The position numbers and the translations under genes were made by a program. Positions 21,428-32,877 of a stretch of DNA of 64,000 nt are shown here, piece by piece (position 1 is the first letter of the stretch; every line of letters begins with the position of its first letter). A model generated the notes under the pieces. That model did no database searches. It was given only the letters and a program-made list of their open reading frames with translations, and was not told the DNA's origin. The stretch is taken from assembly GCA_047967505.1 (NCBI GenBank), contig CM106538.1, one strand, 5' to 3'. This DNA is from Dipteris shenzhenensis (taxonomy: Eukaryota > Polypodiophyta > Polypodiopsida > Gleicheniales).

Positions 21428-22032
21428 GCCTCCCGAGGACTCAAAGGCTCCAATCAGGCAGAAGAGACTCTTAACAACTTGATCAATCTCCATGCAAGGA
21501 CCGGATCGAGCACACAGAACGTTGTGCGATCTCACCGGCGAGTGTATGTAAGTCGGCCTGGCCTTGTGTTCCTCAACTGACGATGTTTTAACTGACGTGA
21601 TATGCTGCTTGCGAGTTCCTTCGTGCGTGTGATCTTATCTTGGTGCTTAATATGCAGGATGCCTTCGGGAGTATCTTCCATTATGAGCCCCCTGAATTTA
21701 GGTAGACACGGCTCCAGATAGCAGGATTGAAAGCAAGGGATAGCGCGGATGAGGAGGCGAAGGTCAATAGACGTGCACATGTTGGTGATGATGACCCAGT
21801 CAGATCATAAAATCCATCCAAAAAACGAGCATACATGATTGTTCGTTTCCCAAAAGCATTCGGACATTTACTTGTCTAGCGTATGTTGGTTTGTTGCTAA
21901 TACACGTTAGCTTCGATAGAGCTTGCGGTAGTGAGTTCGCTTATTCTTACAACAGTTGCTGAATGGTTTCACACAGGCTTCAGCACGGAAAAAGCTCATT
22001 GTGATCGATGATATCGCAGCTTTTGGAAGTTC
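21428..22032 (+). ncRNA. Inter-hairpin part of the putative pri-miRNA
   Basis: Between the two MIR166 stems there is no coding sequence. Possible splice signals are GTATGTAAGTCGG near 21545 (donor), AATATGCAG ending near 21659 (acceptor) and TTTCACACAG near 21978 (acceptor). This would fit a spliced polycistronic primary transcript, but an independent transcript per hairpin is equally allowed by the sequence. Confidence 0.3.
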
Positions 22033-22147
22033 CTGCTGTAGGGAATGCCGCCTGGCTCGAGGCCAATTATTGGGTCCTTTATAGTTATCTCATGGTAGCT
22101 CTAAGCTATTCAATTGACGTCGGACCAGGCTTCATTCCCTTCAGCAT
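22033..22147 (+). ncRNA. MIR166: MIR166 precursor hairpin 2
   Basis: The mature sequence at 22120-22140 equals miR166 except for a 3'-terminal T instead of C, a common natural variant. The 5' arm star at 22040-22060 (AGGGAATGCCGCCTGGCTCG) pairs with it, leaving only the usual central mismatches. The lower stem TGCTG/CAGCA closes the hairpin. The mature start lies 721 bp after that of hairpin 1, on the same strand. The two precursors share arms but differ in loop sequence and length, so this is an old tandem duplication whose mature strand has been conserved. Confidence 0.95.
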
Positions 22148-23795
22148 GGATCCCACACAAGCACGATAGTTCTCATACTCTCGGTAAGGCCCACATAAGC
22201 GGCTCAGGATACAAATTTCACAGGTATTCCGTGTGTTAAGTTACTGAGATGCCTCGGTTGTTGGTCGTTGTCTTCACGAAATCTTCGGTGTTCAGTGTTT
22301 TCCTTTGAGACCTTCGTGTTACGATACGAACCTGAAAAATCTGTCTCACCTTAAACCGTAATCTTTATGTATTCTATGAGTTTAAATAGAATGTTTCTGT
22401 TTGACTAGGATGTTTATAAAGCAGACAGATGATAACATTTGAACTATAGTGATGGTGATATCAACGTTTTGTCTCCTAAAAGGTCTATTGAATTTGGCCA
22501 CTTCTCTGTTAAGAATCTTAGGGTTTTTTTCTCTTTTAGGGTTCGGAGGTTGGCATAGAAACACGTGAGGGGAAAGGGAAAGACAAAACAGAGCATCTCT
22601 AATTCATACTTGACGTAAAAGATGCGTTTCTCACACACAACCAATGCATGCGCGTATATCAAACTCCTTGAATGAAAGCCATAGACATGGAAAGCTTCAC
22701 CTAGTTCTCTTCTTGTGCATCTTGCTGATCCAACGTTATGTTATGAGTTATTTGAAGTGGTGTGTTGTGTCAATCAAAAAATTGTGGGCCAATCTTATGG
22801 TTCGTAGCATCCTCATGTTCCTCCATTCACTTAGCCAAAAAGATACGTGTCTTAAAGAAGATTTCAATCCTGACTATTGTGAAATAAATAGTGCAGATAT
22901 CTTGAAGGAAGTGAATAAAGAATGTTTAAATGTGTGCATGATCCACATTTGAAATTAAAAAATCTGTATTCTTTTCATGGTAATGGGATATTATTTTATC
23001 CTTGCGCAATGCATTTTGAAGGAGCAATAATAGAGGGTTGTTTCCCCCTCTTTGAACTCACACAAAGAAAGTTGTGGCAAAAGCCCTATTGCTCATCAGG
23101 GAGATGATATTCCATTTTCCATTTGTTGTTACAAGTAATATTAGAGGAAGTGTTGCTCATCTTTCTCAATCTATTCCCTTTTAGTTAAGAGCACATATTG
23201 CAAATCTTGTCCATTTGAATGAATCTTGCATAAAAAGGACATCCATATATATAAGCATAAAAGTCCAAGTTGCGGCTTGCTGGTATTGTGATAATTCTTT
23301 CTATCTTAAATGATGTGTTGCCCTATCAGCTAGATTTAGATAAAGATGCTCGTTTGGGAGAGACTAAAATGAAATCATTTAGACTTTACAAGCAGTTGTA
23401 GCTTGAATGAAGAGATTTGGACTACTTTTTGATTAGCCTTCTCCTCTAGTACTAGCCTTTGTCATGGTTGAGGTTGCCCTTCACCTCCGGAGTGCCGATA
23501 AAAACTCAGTACAAAGACTTTGTATAAATGGATGCTCAAGTATGTGTGGGTGTGTGGATTTGTATGTGTGAGAGCATACTTTTATACTATGGTCTACACC
23601 CACTGTTGGGCGTTGATGACGTTAGTGGGGATGTCATAGTAGCTAGTCTTTGCTATGCGTGATGGAGTTTATGGTTTTCAATCTGATGAGTGACTCTTGT
23701 GAGATTGAAACTACACTATGTTGTGTTTTTAGAGGATGACTTTGGGAATGTTCCTGGATTCATCTAGGTATGTCCACATATATAAGCATGTGGGT
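22148..23795. other. No recognisable gene
   Basis: AT-rich, with short ORFs (such as 22644-22952 plus) lacking motifs. The first part may be the 3' end of the MIR166 transcript. The last part abuts the inverted segment of CACTA element B. Confidence 0.4.
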
Positions 23796-24746
23796 GGTTT
23801 TTGAACACAACGGATTGATGATAAGAGAAACACACAAGATTGTGGCGTTATTGCTAGCTTTGAGGGAGCCAATGCAGCCATGGATGATTATTGTGGCATA
23901 ATCCAAGATATTATTAAGCTTGATTTTCGACGCTTCTGTGTGTGTTTTGGATGTAAAGTGGTTTAAGGACGAGGTGGAAAGAGGCCCTAATGCAATAATC
24001 AAATGCCATGCAAGTGGCTTTGTAACTATTGACTCCACAAAGTTTTGGCAAAGTAAGAACATACTAGTACTACCTCAACAATGTGAACATGTATTGTACA
24101 CACATATAAAAATACTCACTTTTAAATATTTAATACCTTCGATGCAAGAAAAATAACATGATTGTATTTGTGTTTGAATTAGGTTGTCTATCAACCAATG
24201 GTGGATAATATTAGATGGTGGCCTGTCATACCTATTACGCCACGTTCTAAAGTGAGGTATAGTACATTTACTAATATGGAGCGTATGGAGGATGATCATG
24301 GCCATGAAGGTGATGATGACCATGATACGAGAGAGGAGGATGATCATGAGATAGGAGATATAGAAATTGAGGCCATTACCCATGAGGACGAGCCTACCAT
24401 TGGTGATGCTGATTTCGATGAGCACATGAGTAGCACAGATAGTAGTGGGTTGAATGTATTTATAAATCGCAACACTGGTTTGGATTTTGAAGTAGATAGT
24501 TTGACAAGGATTAATCTCATTGAGGATGAGATTGAACCGTCCATCATTGATATTGGCAACACTATTTTACATATTGTCTCATTCTCACCTCACTTAATTT
24601 TTATACATGTGGCATGGGTTTGCAAAAAAGCATTGATATTTTTATTAAAATTACGTGCTTTGGTAATCATGGGCAATGTTTGGAAATCATTGATGTACAT
24701 TTATCAGGCTGCCCCAAAATCTCACTTTCTATATTCTCTATTTTGA
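23796..24746 (+). pseudogene. Inverted 3' part of tnp2 (DUF4216-like), element B
   Basis: The plus strand carries the continuation of the minus-strand transposase. It begins at ACACAACGGATTGATGATAAG, equivalent to the middle of exon 7 of element C, and reads DDYCGIIQDII, then WFKDEVERGPNAIIK, HASGFVTIDSTKFWQSK and LPQQCEHV. A GT-AG intron and the last exon MVDNIRWWPVIPITPRSK ... DEHMSS...EIEP follow. These are the DUF4216 signature and acidic tail of plant tnp2 proteins. Small deletions shift the frame near 23935. The missing first half of exon 7 lies at about 25371-25420 on the minus strand, which locates an inversion breakpoint inside the exon. Confidence 0.8.
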
Positions 24747-24769
24747 GTCTAAATCCGTGTCTAAATAAC

Positions 24770-24956
24770 AATGCAGATGCACTAGTAGACATGCTAATAA
24801 ATGTGCTAATAGATGCGCTATTACATGTACTATTAGATGCACTACTAGACACGCTATTAGATGCACTCTTAGACATGCTTGTAATTTCTCTATCCAAACA
24901 ACACCTATAGATGCGCCCACTATTTTACGCATCTATAGTTGCTTTTTGCTGTTGTG
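24770..24956. repeat. Subterminal repeats and reversed left terminus of element B
   Basis: Repeated ATGTGCTAATAGATGCGCTA-type units (a TAGACGCG-like motif with C-to-T changes) lead to ATCTATAGTTGCTTTTTGCT and then GTTGTG at 24956. Its reverse complement CACAACAGCAAAAAGCAACT matches the left end of element C (CACAACAACACAAAGCAACT). Confidence 0.7.
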
Positions 24957-25371
24957 TACTAGTAGGTTGAAGATACATTATTTAAATTTCATATAATTCC
25001 ATACCATACAATGCGTTGGAATTCTCTTATTGCTTATATCTCTCTAACCTAAATTCATGATGTTGCCTACCATGCCTTGCACTCAAATTATCTATAGTAT
25101 TTTCTCCCATAGAATGACTATGCCATGGAATTCAAGAGAGCATGCACATATAAGCTTCAATCTTAGATGTATCTTTATGCCATCCATCCCACACATTGGA
25201 CAAGTAATTGATAACTTGCTAATATCATGAGTTGAGCATATGGGAAATAATATATCATGAAATGAATACGCTCACCATTTAGAAGTAGTACTTTGATTTT
25301 CCCTACTCAAAAAGTGAATCCATTGAGTAATATCTTTTTTGTCATCTACGTACATGGAAGCTTTAATCGAA
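24957..25371. other. Former flanking DNA carried in the inversion
   Basis: This lies outside the reversed terminus at 24956 but inside the inverted block, since the minus-strand transposase only resumes at about 25371. No gene is seen. It should represent genomic sequence that originally flanked element B. Confidence 0.4.
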
Positions 25372-28300
25372 AACGCTCGCCCTCACACCATATAGCATTG
25401 AACATAGTACACTACACTAAGACAGTCAATTAAATAAGCAATCTAAATTATTGAAAGCTCCTAACTTATGCATAACATTCTATATACCGACCTTGCTCAT
25501 GCATCCCCTAGCATACTCCCATTCTTCCATTGTGATATGCATCCCCTCGTCTCTCTCTCCTCTCTCCATTTCATCAAGCAGCCAATCCACATGAATATCC
25601 TTTGGAAGTGCTCTTAGATACTGAGAGTATGGCACACGAGATCCGTGGTGTACGAAAGAGGGTCCTTTCTTCTTGTCTTCTTGCCTTTGCATTCTCATAT
25701 CTTATCACCCATCTTTTCATCACATCACTATTAAGCATGCAATAGAGGTTGATATTATTAAGCAACTTTGTGTCTATTACTTTGCTGCATCCTTTCCCTT
25801 GAGGCATAAAAGAGGTCATCCTTTGGTCTTCATCATCTCTCCATAGTCTGCATCCTTTCCCTTGAGGCACAATAGAGGTCATCCTTAGGTCTTCATCATC
25901 TCTCCATAGTCATGGGATAGAGCTATCCACATTAACAAGAAACTCAAAAATATATACCAGTGATTCTTGTACCAACCAACCCTCAACCATGCTACCTTCG
26001 GGTCTTGCATTTTGTCTCACGAAACCCTTCAAGGTCTTCATGAAGCACTTGAGGAAGAATAACCATCGTGCATATACAGTACCGCATATAGCAATCTCAT
26101 CCACCAAATGCACTATGATATGTAGTTGGCTTGTGAGAATAGAATGTGGAAATGTTTCTTCCACTAAACAAACCACCTCCACTAACATAACTCGAGCATT
26201 CTCAAGCATGGTGGGATCTATTTTCTTTGAGCTCACATACCTAGAAAGAAAAAAGTATGCAATATTAGCAATATGAACACCTTGCATTCTGTAAAATACC
26301 TCACAAGCTCACCCATCTTGTAAATACAATATTCACATTTTGTATCTTGTAAAGTACCTCACAAGCTCGCCCATCTTGTAAATACAATCCTTCATGTCCT
26401 TTGATGCACTACGAGAAATGCTAGTAGGTAGTATGAACTGAACACACGAGGAATGGTTGATTAGTTGCTTCTAATTCACTCACAAATTTGGAAGGAAAAA
26501 TATATTATGCACAGAGCATCTTGTGGCAATCATGAGATTTCAAGCCATATAATTGCTCTACACCTCTTTTCTTGCTCTTTGTGAAGGCCCCCTTCAAATA
26601 CCTCATGCATCCAGTGGGAGTACGAATGGTAGTGATCGTGCACTTCACCGCCAACATCTCTAGCTTTGATAACCTCCACGGTGCATGAGGTAAAAAAACA
26701 CACCCATTTTGTCTCTCTTGTGGCCAAGCTTCACGCATCCTCCCTGTGGTGCATCGATCCTCCCTTTTGCCTATGGAATCTCGTGTCCCATTCAAATGTT
26801 CCAAAATGGTTAACACCACATTATTGAAGATATGAATGGGATCAAGCAAGTGATTGATCTTGAGGTAGGACCAATATGGTAAACGATAAAAGATGGAGTA
26901 TCCAAACAAAAGCTGATGTTAGCGAGCAATCTTTATTTTTAGCCAATATAGCACACAATAGTTACAAACCTTACCGGCTCATGCCAAGTGGTGGAGTCGT
27001 CGTGGAACCATATCAAATTCTCATCCAATCTCCCACAGTGAGTGATTGTAAGGAGTGACATATCTAGGATGATCAGGTGAAAGAAATCGATCGTGATTCT
27101 CATAGATGACCTTATTTAATGCGTCTACCCGTGAGGCAACTGGTGAAGGACCACAAACAGGACATGCATGGTAACCGATGTAGCGAGACCTGAATAATAG
27201 ATGCAAGTAAGAGTTGAAGGTGGGCTTAGGATGCCACATCGGTTGCTTACTCATAATTAAAAGTACAATGCTTACCTGAACACTCGCCATAGCCTGGGAA
27301 GTCATGCATCGTCCACATCAAGAGTGCTTTGTAGTTGAAGTCTCGTGATAAGGGAAGCCTACTCACATCATGCACCTTGATACCTCTCAAAAGTATCTCT
27401 AGCTCATTAATCAAAGGCTCCAAATAAACATAAGGATTTTTGACTTTATGTTTCCCTGAAATTAGAAGGGATAACATAACATGTCCTTTCTTAATAGCCA
27501 TAGAGAGTGGAAGATTATAATTCACCAATATCACTTGTCATACACTGTAAGAGGTGCTTGTGAGACCAAATGGATTCACACTATCCATACTTAATCCAAG
27601 TCTTAAGCTCCTAGGTTCTTCCTTGAAGCTTGGCCATGTGTCTTCAATATGCTTCCATACAGGAGTGTCTGCGGGAGTTCTCCACTTGCCATCGATTGAT
27701 CGATGGGAGGAATGCCATGACATGAGATCTGCAATGGATTTGCACTTGAACATATGTTGGATGCGAGGGATTATGGGAAAATGTCGCAGAAGCTTACGAG
27801 GCATATTCAAAGTTTTGAGATCTGCTCTATATCTTGCCTCTCCACAAGTAGGACACTCTCTTGCATCCTTATGTGGTCCACAAAATAGAACACAATTGTT
27901 GATGCATGCATGGATGCGCTTGTAATCTAATCCTCCAAGAGAGGTCACATGTTGTCTTGCCATATCTCTTGAGGCCGGTAGTTTATTCTCCCTTGGAAGC
28001 ATTTTACACAATAGCCTGACGTGCAGACCATAAATGAGAAAAAGCATTCCAGTAATTGACCCACTAGCATAATCCACCATGTTTACAAAATAGGCTCCGA
28101 CAGTCTTAGATGTTCTTCGTTTTCCTTCCCTTCCATTTCCAGGAAAAGGATTACATATTGAATGATGGAAATAAGCGATTGCATGAATGAAGAAAGGTAT
28201 TACATGAATGATGAAAAGGGATTGCATGATTAAAGAAAGGGATTGCATGAATGATGGAAAGGGAAAGCATGATTGAAGAAAGGGATTGCACTCTCTATTT

Positions 28301-31092
28301 TCCTCTCTTTTTCCTTGTCTCTTTTATCCTCTCTTTCCTTCTCTTTTCGTCTCTCTTTTTCTCTGATCTCCTCTCTTTCTTTCTCTTTTCGTCTCTTTTC
28401 TCATCTCTTTCCTACCTTTTTTTCTCTTTCCCTCCTCTCTTTTCTCCTCTCTTTCCTTCTCTCTTTTTCTCTCTTTTTCCTTCTCTCTTTTATCTTCTCT
28501 TTCCTTCTCTTTTCATGGTAATTTTCCTCTGTTATCTCCTCTCTTTTTCTCTCTTTTTCTCCTCTCTTTTCCTCTCCTTTCTCCTCTCTTTCCTTCTCTC
28601 TTTTTCTCTCTTTTATCCTCACCTTTTCTCTCTTTTTCCTTCTCTCTTTTATCCTCTCTTTCCTTCTCTTTTTGTGGTAATTTCCTCTCTTATCTCCTCT
28701 CTTTTTCTCTTTTTTTCTCTCCTCTCGTTTCCTCTATTTTCCTGTCTTTTCTCCTCTCTTTCCTTCTCTCTTTTTCTCTCTTTTATCCCCACTTTTTCTC
28801 TCTTTTTTTCCTCTCTTTTCCTCTCCTTTCTCCTCTCGCATATCCCCACTTTTTCTCTCTTTTATCCCCACTTTTTCTCTCTTTTTTTCGTCTCTTTTCC
28901 TCTCCTTTCTCCTCTCTTTCATTCTCTCTTTTCCTCTATTTCCTTCTCTTTTCGTGGTAATTTTCCTCTCTTATCTCCTCTCTTATTCTCTCTTTTTTTC
29001 TCCTCTCTTTTCCTCTATTTTCCTCTCTTTGCTCCTCTCTTTCATTCTCTCTTTTTCTCTCTTTTATCCCCACTTTTTCTCTCTTTTTCTCCTCTCTTTT
29101 CCTCTCCTTTCTCCTCTCGCATATCCCCACTTTTTCTCTCTTTTTCTCCTCTCTTTTCCTCTCTCTTTCTCTCTTTTTTTCTCCTCTCTTTTCCTCTATT
29201 TTCCTCTCTTTTCTCCTCTCTTTCTTTCTCTCTTTTTCTCTCTTTTTTCTTCTTTTTTTTCAGTTCATCAGTAATCTTCTTTTTTTCTTTTCTTCAGTTC
29301 ATCATGTGGCCACGAAGTTCTTCTGCTTGGGCTCTCTGCACCTCACTTGCTTGCATAGCCAATGTTTGAGAATGGTTTAATCGATTGCAATAACCGAGCA
29401 ATCCAGCATGTCCCTTGCAACAAACCGAACAACATCATGCACTATATGAAAAGGAGGACTCTTTTGGGTGGCAGGGTCTAAAGGATATAAGTTTCCATCT
29501 ACCCAAAGGTCAAGATGCTTCTTCCCTTGCAATCGAATACTGTGGAGCACACTTTGAGGAGTTCCACTGTATCCCAAACACATGTGCTTGCATATTCTAC
29601 CTACAATTATAGGTTCACATGGTACTTGTTGGATATGTCCTCGAATGGTGCCATGAGTACTCAAAGAGAGGTATCAGTGATGCAGGCTAAAATGTAGGGG
29701 AGAGCTGGCAAAGATGGACCAGTGAGCGAGAGAGAGTAGCAAGAAGAGGGAGGAGGAGAAGCAGATGAGGGCAAGAGGAAGAGGTCAAGGAGGAGAGTAG
29801 GGCGACAAGTGTAAAAGGGAGGGAAGGAGCTGCGACAAAAGGGAGGAGGAGGGGAGAGATGCTATAGGAGGGATGAGGAGGGGAGAGATTCTGCAGGAGG
29901 GAGGAGCAGAGGAGAGGGAGCCTGGGCAGCTGGAGAAGAGGGAGCCTGGGCAGCTGGAGAAGGAGGGGAGAGGAAGGAGCGTGGAGGAGCCAGAAGGAGG
30001 AGGAGGAGGGGAGAGGGAGGAGGGAGGAGGAGGAGCAAGACGAAGGAGGGGAGAGGAGGGAGGGGGAGCGAGGGAGGGAGGGAGGGAGGGAGGGAGGGAG
30101 GACGGGAGGGAGATAGAGGGAGGGAGGGAGAGAGAGAGAGGGAGGGAGGGAGATTCAAAATTTGAAATTCAAATTTTAAAAAGTGGCCCCCTCCCCTCAT
30201 TGATGGGGGGAGAGGTGGGCTCGAATGTGGGTTTAACCCACCTAGGTTGGGCTGGTTAGGCCTCTTTGGGACCCTCCAAGCCCCTTGCATTAGCTCATTA
30301 AGCATTCCCTAATCCATTCCTTATGAGGCCCTTTTGAGACCCCAATTCTCCCCTAATGAATAGCCTGCACGTGAAGACCATAAATGAGAAAAAGCATTCG
30401 AGTAATTGATGCACTAGCATAATTCACCATGTTTGCAAAATAGACTTTAAAGCTTACTTGAGTAATGCATTCAAACTTGCATTACTCCATCCATAGATGA
30501 TCTGCAAGTTTAGTAACTCAAGGGAGGCACATAGAACAGAGAATGTGCACCCCTCAAACAATGGAGTCGATGCTGCAGTAAAAAGATGGTCCTGCTCCAT
30601 GCTATCATCCCTACCTGAGGATTGATGGACATATAAATCCTGCACCATATCATCAAACACCTCCTCCTCTACGGCCTCATGAGATAACGGTGGAGGGCTA
30701 CTATTACCATCACTCCATGCATCTGTAACGGTCCATCCTGAAGATCCCACCTCATATCACTGACACTTCGCCTCCTTACGCGACGAGCATAAGGGCAACA
30801 TATGCGGGTGTGGCACTGCATCCTATATCAAATTAAAATGGGATCATAACTCAAACACATGAATACCCATAGATATCTTAATCAACTTTAACTCTTTAAC
30901 ACTTACCATGTTTATGGTCGCATCCCATTCTCCATACTTTGAGATGTGATTGAGAGTAATTTTGCATGCACGATACATGTTTCCTCGACATTAATCAGAC
31001 ATACATTTGAGTTTTTGCTCCAACCACATTTTGCGATGGTGGATATAAAGGGATTCATCCTCATTGGAGCTACTTGTTGAAGATGAAGACAT
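25372..31092 (-). pseudogene. CACTA tnp2 transposase gene, element B
   Basis: Same exon plan as element C: exon 1 31092-30907 (ATG, HHRKMWLEQKLKCM), exon 2 30822-30458, exon 3 28015-27276 (740 bp, the same length as in C), exon 4 27189-26975, exon 5 from about 26901, exon 6 about 26420-25490 with a DUF4218-like block (VEETFPHSILTSQLHIIVHL, ARPEGSM). Lesions: TAG or TGA stops in exon 1 (MSD*CRG), exon 3 (SYSV*QV, where C has Trp) and exon 6; the exon 5 acceptor AG is changed to GG and its donor is deleted; exon 4 is 17 bp shorter. A 66-bp in-frame tandem duplication (LWRDDED.RMTS) is unique to B. Exon 6 keeps a stretch (KDMKDCIYKMGELVR plus intron) that C has lost. Clearly non-functional. Confidence 0.85.
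28090..30360. repeat. 2.3-kb insertion in a tnp2 intron, element B
   Basis: The intron between exons 3 and 2 appears twice (about 28014-28090 and 30361-30450), flanking foreign sequence. The insert holds ATTGCATGAATGATGG repeats, about 1 kb of TTTTCTCTC pyrimidines (28280-29300), then TTCTTTTCTTCAG and ATGTGGCCACGAAGTTCTTC. That is the same order as the leader and start of this element's own accessory gene (31910-32900). An unrecognised minus ORF (29664-29377, GTIRGHIQQVPCEP...) and a GGGA-rich block (29690-30160) complete it. Confidence 0.7.
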
Positions 31093-31149
31093 CTGATAGA
31101 TAAAAAACCCAAAAAATGTGTGTTCTTGCATGAGTTGTAAATGTCAAAA

Positions 31150-31535
31150 CTCTGTGGAGCATCTAAGAGCACGTCTAACACTGCGTCTGTATTGTGGAAG
31201 TGTTTATAGGCGCATCTAAAACACACTGTAGATGCACTGATAGATGGAAATTTAGATGTGCTTTTAGATGCATAGATAGACGCGTAGAATGTGAGCTGAT
31301 TTTCAAACCTACTTTTAGTGCGCTTGCTTTCCTTCACATACTTTTAGCATCATGCGGCTTGCTTTCCTATTAATAGACACAGCTCCAAGCATCCACACTT
31401 ATCTCCAAGCACCCACACTCATCTCCAAGCTTACACAGTCATCCCAAAGCATATAAGAGAAGAGGGTGAACAAGGAAGAGAAGAAAGAGAAGCAGCTTTG
31501 AAGAAGGACAAGAAGCTTTCATACCTCTATCCAAG
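31150..31535. promoter_or_regulatory. Divergent promoter region of element B
   Basis: This lies between the tnp2 start (31092) and the first donor of the accessory leader (CCAAG|GTAAGT, intron from 31536). It contains degraded TAGATGCG/TAGACGCG motifs (31160-31280) and a short tandem unit ATCTCCAAGC(A/T)(C/T)(C/A)CACACT near 31380-31450. The equivalent place in C has the same layout. Confidence 0.5.
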
Positions 31536-32871
31536 GTAAGTCTCTTCGTGGTTGGTCTTCTTTGGAAGTTGCTCTCTTTGGATTCGTCCTTTTTCGTATG
31601 CAAGGAAGGGATGCTCAAGAGATGTTTTTGGTACTAGTGTTATTATTTTTGGGGTCGGGCGCATGTCCTTTTCAGTTTCTTTCAAAAAGTTGTCTATCGG
31701 AGTGTGTCTATAGATGCGTCTAATAGCGTGTTTAAATTTTAAAAAAATAGACAACCGCGCCTGTAAACGCGTTGTTAGACGCATCTATAGACATGCTATG
31801 ACAATTTTTGTTGTGTGTTCTTTCCTCTCCCCTTCCCCTTCCCCTTCCTTTTCCTTCTCTTTCCCTTGCCCTTCCCCTTCCGCTTCAACTTCCCTTCCCC
31901 TTTCAAGAAAGGGATTGCATGAATGATGGAAATAAGTGATTGTATGAATGATAGAAAGGGATTGCATGAATGAAGAAAGGGATTGCATGAATGATGGAAA
32001 GGAATTGCATGAATGAAGAAAGGGATTGCATTTGTGAGGAACTAAGGGATTGCATTGTCTTTTTGTCTCTTATCTCCTTTCTTTTTTCTCCTCTCTTTTC
32101 CTCTCTTTTCCTCTCTTTTCTCATCTCTTTCCTTCTCTCTTTTTCTCTCTTTTTCCTTCTCTCTTTTATCCTCTCTTTCCTTCTCTCTTTTCGTCTCTTT
32201 TTGCCTCTTTTCTCCGCTCTGTTTCTCTCTTATCTCCTCCCTTTTTCTCTCTTTTTTCTACTCTCTTTCCTTCTCTCTTTTTCTCTCTTTTATCCTCTCT
32301 TTTTGTCTCTTTTCTCCTCGCTGTTTCTCTCTTATCTCCTCTCTTTTTCTCTCTCTTTCCTCCTCTCTTTCCTTCTTTCTTTTTCTCTCTTTTATCCTCA
32401 CTTTTTCTCTCTTTTTTCTTCTCTCTTTTATCCTCTCTTTTCATCTCTTTTTGTCTCTCTTTCTCTCTCTTATCTCCTCTCTTTTTCTCTCTTTTTTCTC
32501 CTCTCTTTTCCTCTATTTTCCTCTCTTTTCTCCTCTCTTTCCTTCTCTCTTTTTCTCTCTTTTATGCCCACTTTTTCTCTTTTTCCCTCTTATCTCCTCT
32601 CTTTTTCTCTATTTTTTCTCCTCTCTTTTTCTCTCTTTTTTCTCCTCTCTTTTCCTCTCTTTTCTCCTTTCTTTCCTTCTCTCTTTTTCCCCACGTGAAG
32701 CTTCAATAGCCTGACATTGAGCAAGCAGATACAAACTTCTGTCACTCTAATCAAAGAATGCAAGAGTTTGTAAATGCTTGCTTAATGTCAGGCTGTCACT
32801 CTATTTTTTCTTTTGCATCTCATGAGATGAGGGCATGCTTGATGGTAATCTTCTTCTTTTCTTTTCTTCAG
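31536..32871 (+). repeat. Accessory-gene leader intron with expanded pyrimidine tract
   Basis: Donor GTAAGT at 31536 and acceptor CTTCAG ending at 32871, just before ATG 32878. Inside lie ATTGCATGAATGATGG repeats (31914-32035), about 640 bp of almost pure TTTTCTCTC pyrimidine (32050-32690) and a short inverted duplication around CTGACATTGAGCAAGC/GCTTGCTTAATGTCAG. The long frames across the pyrimidine tract are low-complexity artefacts. Confidence 0.6.
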
Positions 32872-32877
32872 TTCATC

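Noticed and set aside
20781-21482. Plus ORF of 233 codons running over MIR166 hairpin 1
   Set aside because: Pro/Ser/Leu translation of the CT-rich leader; it ends in the hairpin region. The structured RNA explains the conserved sequence better.
28251-32714. Long Leu/Phe/Ser-rich ORFs (28251-29369, 31991-32698 and others)
   Set aside because: They translate TTTTCTCTC tracts; no start context or conservation, and they lie inside transposon introns.
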